A stretch of DNA of 64,000 nt from Margaritifera margaritifera (Eukaryota; Mollusca; Bivalvia; Unionida; Margaritiferidae). The notes beneath the pieces were generated by a model. That model worked only from the letters and a program-made list of their open reading frames with translations. It searched no databases and had not been told where the DNA came from. Both the position numbers and the translations under genes were made by a program. Within the stretch, counting starts at the first letter, position 1; each line of letters starts with the position of its first letter. The stretch covers positions 5,891,001 to 5,955,000 of the forward strand of contig JAQPZY010001660.1 of NCBI GenBank assembly GCA_029931535.1, written 5' to 3'. Positions 1 to 12,500 of the stretch are shown one piece after another.

Positions 1-382
1 ATGACAAAGAGAGGGGGTGAAGACAGCTTTCCCTGCATATTGTGGCAAAATGACTGGTAACAGAGCAACTATTTCCCCTGAATCACTCTCAGGTTGCAAA
101 ACAAATTTAATTTGGAAAATCTGCAGAATAATATGCCTTTTTATTGGTGGCCCAAACACCAAATATTACCCAAATTTGTATTCGTCCAGACAGACAAGGT
201 ATCTCCATGGATAAGCACAGAAAAAGCCTTTACATGATCATGTAATCAAGAAATTATGGATTATGGCATTTGACTTTCGTTAAGGACAGCTACAAACTCT
301 GATGCGAGCATTCTAATGCAGCTGTCTTATTACTACAAAAACTATCACAAGGATGTTCAGTTGTAAAGCGAATGCTGCTTAC
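1..382 (-). other. Start of LLGL intron 5
   Basis: Non-coding sequence between the donor at 382 and the window edge. No further Lgl exon, repeat family member or other motif is recognisable here. Confidence 0.6.
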
Positions 383-529
383 TTTTGCATGACCACATCC
401 TGGTAGATGATTTGGTCCATCAAGATAAAACTGCTGACTTCCAATATGTGGATGTTCCCTCCTTCAGTACCCAGAAGTAGGTGTTCCCCATTCTTGGTGA
501 GGCAGCAGGCTGAAATTGTCTTCACTTTA
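383..529 (-). CDS. LLGL1: LLGL coding exon 5 (codon 126 to 174 and 2 nt); last exon in the window
   Basis: 147 nt. The acceptor TCTTCTTTCAG precedes 529; the first T completes the split codon from exon 4 (AA+T, Asn). It reads KVKTISACCLTKNGEHLLLG, then TEGGNIHILEV and IIYQDVVMQ. The donor GTAAGC is at 382-377. The exon ends in phase 2, as expected for the Q-N-V-P junction seen in relatives. Reading through the donor would meet a stop at once, which supports the splice. Confidence 0.93.
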
Positions 530-3500
530 CTGAAAGAAGACAAATAATGATGATAACCAAGTATCTTCAGAGAACATGAAATTGACCATGCAATATCAGT
601 TATGAAAGCTGAAAGGAAAATAGACTGATTGGAGGTGACACTTAAGAAGGGGAGTGTTGGTGGATGATGGGTCTATTCAACAAGGTGTACAGTATGTGAT
701 GCAAAGCAGAAGTAGGTCACCATAATCTTGTCGATGCAGAGCAACCTGTCTTAAAAAAACCAATGTTTTGTAAGACCCCCTGTCATGAAAGACAAAATTT
801 TTCATGCACAGATCAAATATGTAATATGACTACCTCTAAAGAAAAACCTGCGCTGAGACCACATTTTGATCAGGAGATCCCTCAAGATTATTATGGGGTT
901 TAAATTTTACAGATAAAAACATATATTTCCCACCTCCCTGGTGGTGTAAATAAAGCATGGCGCCCTACAGTAAAGAGTTAACAGAATGTCGGTAGCAGAT
1001 GATAATTCAGTTGGCCAAAAAAGATTTTAGTGGTAGAAAAATATCTGAAATTACTGAAATATCATGTTCTTGAATTTATACATTTTGTATAAGGTTTCAA
1101 AAAAGTGGGTCCACAAACAATGAGGAACAAGTGGGGAGAAAAAAATCACAAGCAAGTGAGGTGACTGTGTACCTTTACATCTTGTTCATCGCAATCTTGA
1201 AAAATTGTAGAACAATTTTTGCAGACCTGACCATAGCTTTTAATGAGTCTGTAAGAGCTAATGTTTCTGAAAACACTGTCAAAAGAAGATAAAAGAGTTT
1301 AGGATTCAGGAGATGCACTGAAAGAAAGCAAACTATGATATCTCAGCTGATTAGTGCATCATGTGTTTCATGGTGTAAAGAAGGGTTTAACTAACAGTTG
1401 AAACCAGTGGTCAAGATTGAATTTTAGCAATAAAACTGAAGTTGCTTTGGACAAAAATTGAATGTTTATGTTTCAAGAAAATCCAGTGAAGAATGGCAAC
1501 CTGCGAGTGTGGGTCTGTACAGTGCACACTTGCCCTCAAGAATATCTTGGCAATGTTTTGGGGGTGCATTACCCACAACAGTGTTATAAATATGACCCCA
1601 GTTGATGTCAATATTGACACTTATTAGCATAAAAGCATCTTTTATGAAAATGTGTGGATAGTTATTGAAAGAGTCTCCAAATGGGAAACGGACCTTTCAG
1701 GAGCACAAGTGTCTGGTCCACATTTCTAGGAGGGCACAACGGTGGAAAAGCGAAAGTTCATTATAGGCTTTCACCTTACTCCAAATGCAAGTCATCCACA
1801 AAGTTTGGTCCAAATCTGTGAAATAGAACCAATGTTTTTGTGCAGAAACCATTTTTCTTTCAGCTACACTAAACTTGTCCTCTAACCGTTCAACAAAAAA
1901 CCCAATTGGCTTCTTCCTTCCCCAAGTGCAAGCCATCCACAATGTTTGGTCCAGCTATGTGTCACTGTGCAGCAATCATTTTTCTTCTTTCAGCCAGAGA
2001 CCATGACCATGGACCTTTTGACACTAAAAATCAATGGGCTTCTTCCTCACTCCAAGTGCAAGCCACCCTCAATATTTGGTAAATAAAGGCTGTGGAGATC
2101 TAAAGTTATTGTGCAGAAATGAAATTGGTAACAGACATATGCACAACACAGTATGTTCCCCACCACCCACCCCCATCTGTAAAGAAGGGGTGAATTTTTC
2201 TGAATATATGAGCATCTTTCCCATGAGGTACTGGCAGCCAGCTCAAAAACCAATGTATACAACACTAAAACATTTTTTGTTATATTGTTGCACCGACAGC
2301 CTTGTACTTTTGAGCCAGGCACTTCAAACAATAAAGAGAAGACTGTAGGAGGGACTTAATAAATAAAGGTAGGGCTTGAAAATATGAGTATGATTTTTTG
2401 GCAAGATTTTTTTAACAAATTAGCGTGAATCCTGCAATTGCATGTCCTAGAACAGACCCTGACTAGACTGTAGAAAAAATGAGTAGGTCTCCGAACATAA
2501 ACTGTTAAATGCAGACTGACACCAGTCTGCCAAGCTATTTGGATATGACTACTGTTTATTGTTGCTCTGCTTATTGACACTTCCCTGTTCATAGCAAACA
2601 AATAAAGAAACATTCAGTTTTATAATATTTATATTTCGTATTTGCTTTGGGAATGTATTATGATATTCTGAGTTGTATTATTACAATGTCTGACATCTGA
2701 TGTATTGTATTGTGATGAATCCGAAGCGTGTACTGACAAGTTGCTACACTGTTATGTGAGTGTGCTTTATTCACAAGTATATTAACTCAATCTGATCTAA
2801 TTCTACCTTGGCCAATCAGAGTCTATGGTATTCACTTAAGAAACTCATTAATGTGTACACCATGATATGCTGGCATATTATGTTAACAGCTGGACTTGTC
2901 CCATGTTGGAGTCTGTATCATAATCAAAGTGATGCTGCTTTATTATGAAAATGACACCGGTAGCTTGATGGAAATTAAACAGCAGTTGGCACACAAAAAT
3001 AGTATAAAAACGCTACAGCAACAGGCTCGTTCTATAATTAGCCATAAACAGGAAGAAGTCTTCAGGAGAAAGGTGGTAAGATAGTGCTGTGTGACTTGGG
3101 ACTAATTAAGATTTGATCAGGCCACAAGAAATAAGACTGGAAAAGATACCAAAAAAACATATTGATTAGATATTATGGCCTCCAACTGTTTAGATCACGA
3201 TCAGTGATTACAATTGTTCAATATCAACCAATGGAAACTTAGCATTTACAGGGGATTTAATTGATGGCTGTACTCGTAAAAATGTAATCACTTAAAGAAC
3301 AAGTTATTGGTTGGACCTGATTGTCAACAGTATAAAATTAGACCTGCCATCACATGGCATGCCTTCATGCCAGAATCAAAAATTTTCCCTAAAACCGCCA
3401 TTACAAAGAACACAACAACAGATTGATCAACTATTTACTTTTTTGAAACGTTAAATATGTACTACCAGCAGTTCTACAAGGTGGGTTGATAAATCAGTCT

Positions 3501-6500
3501 GAAATACTGTGATTGGCAGGGGGAAGGGGTGGGGAGGCCACCAATTCATGGATTTTTATGTTTGAAATATATCAGGAATATACAGACCAACGCTTTAAAT
3601 AAGCAGCATATTTACATATTTTACACCAACAAATCAACTACAAATGCATACAGGAATTTTTTAATAACACTCAAATTAAACAAAACATTTTAGTTTTAAA
3701 CATTTCATACAAAGAAGGGTTCAACATTTACATTAGTTCAGTTGCTCATGGCTAAAGTACGAGATATACAGGTCATGTAGGCATGCAGTATTCCATCTGT
3801 AGGTGTAATTTTTAGAATCTGATTACACATGTATGGTGATTATTCACTTGATTTCACTGCTCATCAATCGATATTTCTACCAAGATAATTATATAACCAC
3901 CCCAGTAAATACTTCTAACAAAATCAATGTTAAAGTACGTAGTCATTTTTAAACAAGGTCAACCAAGTTGTGATGCAGTTTAAACTGGATTGAAAGTCAC
4001 ATGCTATGATGTCACAAAGAAAGTGCTGCATACTGGAAAAAATGTGCACTATTCCCTGCAGTGGTAATGATTAGACCTGACATCTGCTTTTGTTGACCCA
4101 GTTTAATGCTCAGCCAGCAGTATAATAGTCTACAGAGATCAATAATTATTGTCTGGAAGTTTTGTGATGAAAACCAAGGTGCAGATCACATAACAATCAG
4201 AATAGAAAAGACTTTGGTAAAGCTAAATTGGTATTAAATTTTAGAACAAAGATTAATATTTTACTTATGATCAATAAAGGTGCCTACATGACCACCTTCA
4301 TGTACACTTTAAAATACAAATGTTGGGGAACTAGAGTAGTTCTGATTGGAGATAGTTCAAGTGAAAAAAAGCAACATGGAAAACAAAGAAAACAATAGAA
4401 ACAAACAGAAAGAAAAAAATATACGAAAGAAATAGATACAATCTGGTCCATCCAGTTGCAGTTAGAAGCCGTAAAAATAATGAAATTTGACCTCGTACGG
4501 TAAGATTTAATCAACTATGTTTCTAGTTATCATGACGGTTGACTTCTGCACACAAATGTGATTGTGAAGCTTCTAAATGGCCAGGATGAGATTACACGAG
4601 ATCTAACTGGCTACTGAGTTTCGCAAATGGCTGCCATTACAAGATATGTGTTTTGTATGTTCCGGTTATGATCACAGGAATCTGATATACTATGTTTTAA
4701 ATGGGCCTGGAATTAAAATTTACCATGATAAATGCCCAAATTAGTGTCATTTATTGGGATTATTGTTAATTCTTTATCCGGGTAATTTTTATTCAAGGCC
4801 CATTTTTAAAATATTGCTGTTGTAGAACACATTGGATGTAAATGTGCTTCAGTTGAGGAATCAGACAAGTATTTCCTTCTATGCATTCGATTCTATATGA
4901 ACCCTTCTACTTTACATGCTGACTGCCTGCACTGTGGTTGACCCAAACTTAAAAATGCAACTAGGAAACCTCAGAGAAAGAAATTCCTGGACATCTTTCC
5001 AGGCTTAATGCTGAGCTAAACCTATGGTCAAATTGTGTCAACTGAAGACATTTATCTATCTCGAGTATACAAACCAAAATGCACAAATCCTAAATTCTAT
5101 AGCCATGTTGCAGCCATATATACACTCTCCACAGACACACACTTTTGTAACATTTAATGTGTAGCAGAATTTCAAAAAAGGTTATAGTTAGTTGGAAATT
5201 ACTTGCAAAAATACTTCCTTATGAGCTAAATAATTCCAATACTCAACTCTGTTTTAAGCACTTTAACCTACTAAAAGAGTTACTAATTTACAACAAATGG
5301 TCCCAAAACTAAATGTTTGGCTACAAAGGGAAAGTTGCTATCAGTGATTTATTTTAAATCTACAAGCACACAATTACCTGCCAATAATGGGTTTCTTTGT
5401 TTCACTGGGCTTCAGCAGCCAATAGTAACATCCCCTACTGTGAGGCTACAGTCGGCTAAGGATAACACCACATTTAACAGGAATCACAGTGATCGATAGT
5501 TGCCAAAAGAACGAGTTTGACACTAATGTCATCATTAACATGGATGAAATGCTGATGTACTTTGACCTTGCGCCAGTGGACAAAGTAGGAACGAAAAGTG
5601 TTCTCATTTGTGCAACAGGCTTGGAGAAGAGACACATTACTGTCATTTAAGCTGTTTCAAGTTCTGGTGATGTATTACTCCCTATGATTATTTTCAAGGG
5701 AAAGAGAACTCATGACCTTAAGATACCAAGAGGGTGGCTTATCCCAGTACAAGAGAAAGGGTGGATGGATGTTGCGATGGATTACTGAAATTTATTTGCC
5801 ATTCATCAAGAGAGAGCAATCACTGTTAGTGATGGACTAATGCTGGACTCACATCACTGATAATGTTAAGAAACAGTTGTGGCACTGAAATGTTGTGCCA
5901 GCGATGGTACCCAGAGGCTGCATGTCCAAGTTTCAACCTCTTGATGGTAATTAGAGACAAACCTGTGAAGAACTTCCTCTGCCACAGCTGGACGGACTTA
6001 ACCACTGATGCTACAAATGTATTAAATTCATGTGGTGAAAGCGGCAACAGGTGGATCAAGACAGACTGTGGTGGATTACAACTCAAGTTATTATACAAAA
6101 ACCATTTTTCTTCTTTCAGTCACAACGACCATGATCTTTTACTTTTTGACCCAAAAATCAATAGTCTTCTTTCTTACCCCATGAGCAAGTCATCCACTAC
6201 CTTTGGTGAATGTACATGGTCAAGAACTGACATTTTTGTGCAAAAACGGTTTGACATTTAACTCCATGATCACAAAATTGATATGCTTCTACCCTACCCC
6301 AAGTGCAAGCCATCCATAAAGTTTGGTCCAGGTAGAACTAATGTTATTTTGTATAAAACTAATTTTCTTCCTTCAGTCATTCTGACCTTGACCTATGACC
6401 TGTTGAGCACAAAATCAATGGGGTTCTTCTTCACCACAAGTGCAAACCACCCACAAAGTTTGGTAGCTGAAGACGGTGAACAAAGAGTTATTTGCACAGA

Positions 6501-9500
6501 AACCATTTTGCTTCTTTCAGTCACAGTGACCTTTGGCCATTCAACCCTGAAACTGAAATGGTTCTTCCAAACCCCAAGTGCAAGACAGTCACAAAGTCTG
6601 ATAACTTAGGAGTGAAATGATTCACCAATGAATCGATACATATATATTTTTTTAATTTTAATACACATATCAATACAAAAGGTGCAGAATAAATCCCAAA
6701 CCATACTTACCTTATAGAAGTTACTTTAATCTTCAATGTTCATGAATAATTATTAGCCGCTTGCCATTTTATTCTTTAAATTAGAATTCATCAGAGTGAG
6801 CTGTCACATCAGGTTTTGTATTTGCAGGAAGTAAAGTGTGAGGGATTCAGCTGTTAGTCATCTCCACTCCCACATCTGTTCTAGATAAGATTTTCCTTGC
6901 ACTATTTCTTCTGTTTTTAGATAACACACCATAAGGCCTTCCAATTTAACATAAAACTGGTAATAGCTTTTTTAACAAGTATATATTCTTTTTCCTCAAA
7001 ATTATTATATTAAAGTCAATACACCGATCCCTCCATAACTCGCACTCAGATAACTCGCGAACCCGCTCATCACGCGGGTCAGGCGTGGATCCCATTTTTT
7101 ACTAAAAAATACGGAGGGAAAAAAAAAATATTTTAAAAAATGGACCCTATTTGTTGACGGTCAAAAAAATCTCGATCAAAATTAGTAAATAAAACCTTGA
7201 TATATTGCTCGTTTTATCATCAAAACCAGTGGTTAGTACCCATAAAATTTGAATCAACATCATGAAATTTTCAACTTTTAATAATAAGTCATATATTTTG
7301 TTAAATTTTCTTTCCAAACAACATTCTCAGTACACTATGAATAACAATATTCGACGAAATTTCAATCAATGAAAATGTCACTAAAACCTACTGGTGGCAA
7401 CACTTTAAAAATAAATACCAATTAAATAAGTTTTGTCAAGTGAAATATGTGTTTTAGTTCTATCTTTTAATTCGGTCTCAGTGTAATCATCATAAATGTA
7501 ATATGCCCTCGAGTATTCATATGTGAAAAATATACCGTATTTTCCGGGGTATAAGTCGCTACTTTTTTTCGTTTTTTTTCTTAAAAATGACGTGTGCGAC
7601 TTATATGCAGGAGCGACTTATACGATAAATAAATTTTTTTAACGACTGTGACTGATGCGCAGTGATGCTGTGCTTTAGCGAAATGCATCTACCGGTATAC
7701 CGGCAAGCCAATTGCTGGAAACTTACATACGGTACACGTAAGTATTAGACTATAAGATTATCAAATTAAATAATCAAATAATATTTAGTTATATATGTGT
7801 TAAAATTTGTTGTTATTAATAAATAAAAAAAATATTGAAATAACGATTGCCATTGTATTTCCTTTATTATTCGGCATGTACATCTTAGAATCTTTCTGTC
7901 TCTAAATTCAGTCGTTGTAAATTTCAGCACATTTTCCCACCCAAGCTGCTAGTCAAAGTCCTTTGAACTTGCCGCCCAGCTACTGCGTCATGTTCTTTTG
8001 ATGTACCGGTACTCAAATAAATACAGCATGCAGAACTGGGGTTATTTTGTTATTTTAAACAACGAATTATGTCACTGTAAAGCGTTTCCGAGACCTCTGG
8101 TAATTCCTGAACACATTTATCAGATATTCAACAGTGATATGGAAGACGAAGATTTTGACGGTTTTTCTGACGCGGATTAGCGACAACGTAAACAAATAAC
8201 AGTGGCGCTATTATTTACTTAATAAATCTTATTTGCTTTTATTTTCTATTTCTATTGTAATACTGACTTTTATATAACTCTTAAACAATTGTATAATATT
8301 TCTTACACGAAGTTGGAAATTACCAAGTCGCATGCAATGGCCGGCGGTGTCAAAGACGTGATTACGGTAAGTGCGCAGGAGCGATTTATACGCAGGAGCG
8401 ACTTATCTGTTGAATTTTCCAAAATTATCTGGATTTCCTCCTCCCGCGACTTATACGCAGGAGCGACTTATAGGGCGGAAAATACGGTAATTCAACCGAC
8501 CAAGCTATCGCTACGAGCGTTTCAGTGAGAATCTAATTAAGTGCCGACCTTTTTTTATCTCCAACTTGCGGAAGTATTTGCTGTGTTGTTACACTCAATT
8601 AATAGCAGACCTGCTTTGTATTATCACAATCATTATGTCTTTTGTATCAAATCAAACAAAGGGGGTGGAATAACAGAAAAATTAAAAGGCGTGCAAATCC
8701 TGCCTGCGAAAGAGCTAGCGGTCACGCCATGTGTCAGGTCAACTCATTTCAATTGATCAATTATGTCCAATTATGTAAGTAAGATAATTAAACTACCTTA
8801 AATTAGCCTACTCATTCACAAATGTAATCAAAAATAGTAAGGCAACCAAGCCAAATGAGTACTTGGTGAATAAAAAGCTTTGTTTTACAGATACGGTTCA
8901 TTACGGAGAAGCTAGTTCCAGAGTTTGTATTGAACTTAAAATTTCTAACTTGCCACTCGGGGATTTCCTCAAGAATGAAAAGAAGTTTCACTGTTACTTG
9001 ATATGAAATCACAGCATCCATATTTTATTAATAGAACAATAAAAATAAATAGAGTTTTGACGTTGACAGTTGTTTCACGAATTATATGTCACTAGTTTTT
9101 GAAAAAAGGAATCTTGTTTAGTTGTGAATCAACAACAACAAAAAGCAGTGACATAATACGCAATGTTTTTGCGTGCACGTGTTGTTGAAACCGCTAGGAC
9201 TAATGTTGTTCACGATCTTTCAGAGGTTCGTTATCTTGAAAATAAAGGTAATTTATACAGAAAAGCAAACAACTACATTAGAAAAAGCTCTTTATTGAAA
9301 ATTATTCCGAATGTAATTATAAAACAGGTATTCAGCCATTAAACAGCCCGTTACCCCCCCCCCCACTGCGGTTTTCTCGATGTCAAGCGGTGATATCATC
9401 CCCTTCTTAATTTTTTTGAGGTCCCTCGGTAACTCGTGCCCTCGCTTATAGTGCAGTCTATGTTTTTGAACGAGTTGTGCGCAAGTTATCGAGGGAGTGG

Positions 9501-12500
9501 TGTACTCATATAAAAAAAACAATTCAGATACAGGCCAAGGGCAAGTGGTTTTTAAAAAATCACTGGTCCGGACTCAAAATCCATATTGTTTTTTACTATT
9601 ATTTTGCCATAATGCTGAAACTGCTATACTTTAAATTTTGAAAAAATATAAAATGCTTAAAATTAACTAATTTTCTATATGTATTTGCCTCTCAAAATAG
9701 TGTACTTCAGAAAAAATTGTGTGTGACCTTGTTTACTAAAATTTATTTGATTTCATTTCATTAAAAGCAATGTTTTCTCCAGGTTCTGATGTAAACCAGT
9801 AAAATCTCCACATTGGTCTCTTTTTTTTATATCAACCAGTAAAAACAGTAGATTCAAGTTTCGTAACTAGCTGATGTCATAGTACTGGTGAAGTGTCACA
9901 ACTACAGAAACACTCACTCTGTATATCGATTCAATCTGTGGCTACCAACTCTTTGATCTAAATGGATTAAAATACAATGTAATTATCTCAGTTCCTTTAA
10001 GGTGAAACTCACTGTATTGGAGGCTGTTATAAGTCCCTAATCACCTAGCTTAGCTTAACTGTCAAACAGTTGCATAGCTACCACTTTATGTATTTATCCA
10101 GTGATGAGCAAGGGACAGCTCATTATTATTTATGCAGGACAAGTGAGCACTAATTATAGGTAACGAATGAAATACGGAAAACAACCACATTACTGTTCCC
10201 CATTCATTGGTCATGTACTTCCCTTTGTACACAAAGTTTATAGCTTGTGATACAATTAAGCAGATTGTCTTCGTAAGGTGGAGAGAAACAACAAACGAAA
10301 CTAAGCAGGGGGCTAATATTCATAATTTAAGAGTGTCTTTTAGGAACTTTAAAAAAATTTAAATGCCACATTTCATCCACATGCTTAAGGTGTCTTTGAA
10401 ACAAATTAGATAACACTTTTTTTAACAAGTGCAATGGGCAACTTACTTAGAATACTGGAGGGACCCAATCTAGATTTAGAGGGGCACCAGGCATTAGGCT
10501 ATCCAATTATTTATAGCTCTGAAAGTAAGTAACAACATTTTATCAGTGCAAGGGCTCATGCAGCAGTAGGAGTGTGGAATTGGTGTTATAATTAATGGTC
10601 ACCGATTAATCCTATTTACTAAGAGGCTGTGATGCATTCATCAAATGCTAAAGAAATGGCATGGTGACGAAAATCAGTCCTGCATCTGATCAAATGGAGC
10701 AGCCTGAAATGGCTGAATTAAAATCACCAATGACTAGCATATGATCTGTTCAGAACTATTTTAGCTATCCCGTCAAGAATGGGAATGGTGTCAGAACAGC
10801 TGATAACTCTAGGTCTATCTGCGATCTTCGTTACATACCTTCAACATACTGGAAATACAACTAATACACAGACACATCTGACATGGCACCACCCTACCAC
10901 TGACATTCCTCCTAAAGATGACAAAAGTTTCAAGTTGCTATGTGTATCAATAATGTATTGTATTATTGGTTATGTATCACAATACGTATTGATACATGGC
11001 ACAGGCATATTGATTCACTCTAGTAACCGTAGATGGTGATCAACTCAAGTTATTGTGTAGAAACGAAATTGGTAACAAACAGATGGATGGACAACATCAT
11101 AACATAACACTGGGCATATAAAAATTAATATAGGTCGAGTTGCCTTTTCCAGAAATAATTGTATTTGAATAAAATGAGTAGTAGGAGTAAATGAAACTGG
11201 CCGAATCACATGTTTGCTTTGTCATCCTACACAAAAAGTCAAGAGGTTGAACTTGATACACATTTTATGTTCTTTTTAGTCTTTCATGCTGCTTTCTATT
11301 GAACACAAGTAACATTATTCACTGGTCAAGAGATATTCATGAAAACCCCAGAAAAAATATTGATGATTTTCTTAGAGATGACAAAAGAATACAATAACAG
11401 CTGATTGGCTCAATTATTGTACAACATATAAATGGGTCCAAATTGTAGGTCCTAACAGTGCAATTTTACTGTTTTACAGTAAATCATTTCACAGTAATTA
11501 TCCCCCCCCCCCCCATCCCATGACAAGAGGCTTATCTTTATAAGATTCAAGATAGGAGCAACTTATAGCAAGTAATTTAATTCTTATACCACACAATATT
11601 CATCTTTAAATGCATCATGACCTCATTATCATAAGTTAGCAACACCACATAGCAAAGCCCTTAATGTTATGAAATGAAATGAATCTTAAACTCATGCTCA
11701 TCTGACACCAAATTTATGACACTCACTGAATAATACAATATTCCACTTGCTACAAGCAGCTCATGATATACAATGTATTATTCAACCTGTGTCATAAATT
11801 TCATATAAAATGAACACTCCTGTAAGATCTTGTGTATCTGATATGTCCTACTGTTGAATCAATCAGAAATTTTGTACGGAAACAGTTAACATTACTGCAA
11901 ATCTATGACAGGCTACAAATCTATGACGATGTACATTAACAGTAACTTTTAATGAATATCTGCAGGTGGTAAATTGTATTATGGGTACTGAAGCTGGCTT
12001 CAAAAGTCTTCCTTTCAGTAACTGAAGGAAAGGTATGAAGTGCATTTGCTACAAATGTTCACAAAATTGACAAAAATAAACACTATAAATCTTATCTACA
12101 ATGGGCTTTTTTTATTTCGTTTGTGAAAAGTGTACCTGACACGCACAGAAGACTCCCTCATTTCCGCTATGGGTATAAATTGATACAAATTTGATACATG
12201 TTATCTAAGACAATCAGCCTTTTCTCCAGGGCATGCCACTGCACAAATTCCTGCTAAATTTAACAAATTCCCCATTCATGTGTGAGTGTATGATATTCAC
12301 ACATAGTCAATTTGCTGTGAGTGTAACAAAATCGGTAACAATAATATTGCAAAGTCCAATATGATCATGTAAATGCTTGACTTCTAGACCAACTGCCATA
12401 ATCAAGTGCTTAATAAGTGACTTTCTGCAATTGAGCAATGAGCTGCTTTCCCTGATTACCAAGTTATTACAAGTGTTTTACCAACTGCACTTGCACAAGG

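Larger units (their letters stand above)
7020..9504. mobile_element. TIR DNA transposon relic, 2.5 kb, interrupted by a second element
   Basis: The left end TACACCGATCCCTCCATAAC (7020) matches the reverse complement of the right end, TACACCACTCCCTCGATAAC (ending 9504), and the match continues as TYGC. Terminal TA on both sides would be the target duplication, as in Tc1/mariner/pogo-type elements (inference). The direct subterminal repeat ATAACTCGC occurs twice at the left. No transposase is recognisable. A separate TIR element sits inside at 7533-8489, so this one is the older insertion. Confidence 0.7.

Noticed and set aside
383..529. Tomosyn (STXBP5) exon instead of Lgl
   Set aside because: Tomosyn shares the propeller fold, but the joined exons 1-5 follow the Lgl N-terminus (MLKF-F-RKH, HGFPSKPSALAYDPK, YGAPGVE, IIYQDVVMQ) throughout.
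5863..6261. 132-codon plus-strand open frame
   Set aside because: It overlaps the pogo relic in a different frame from the catalytic motifs and then reads through a repeat array.
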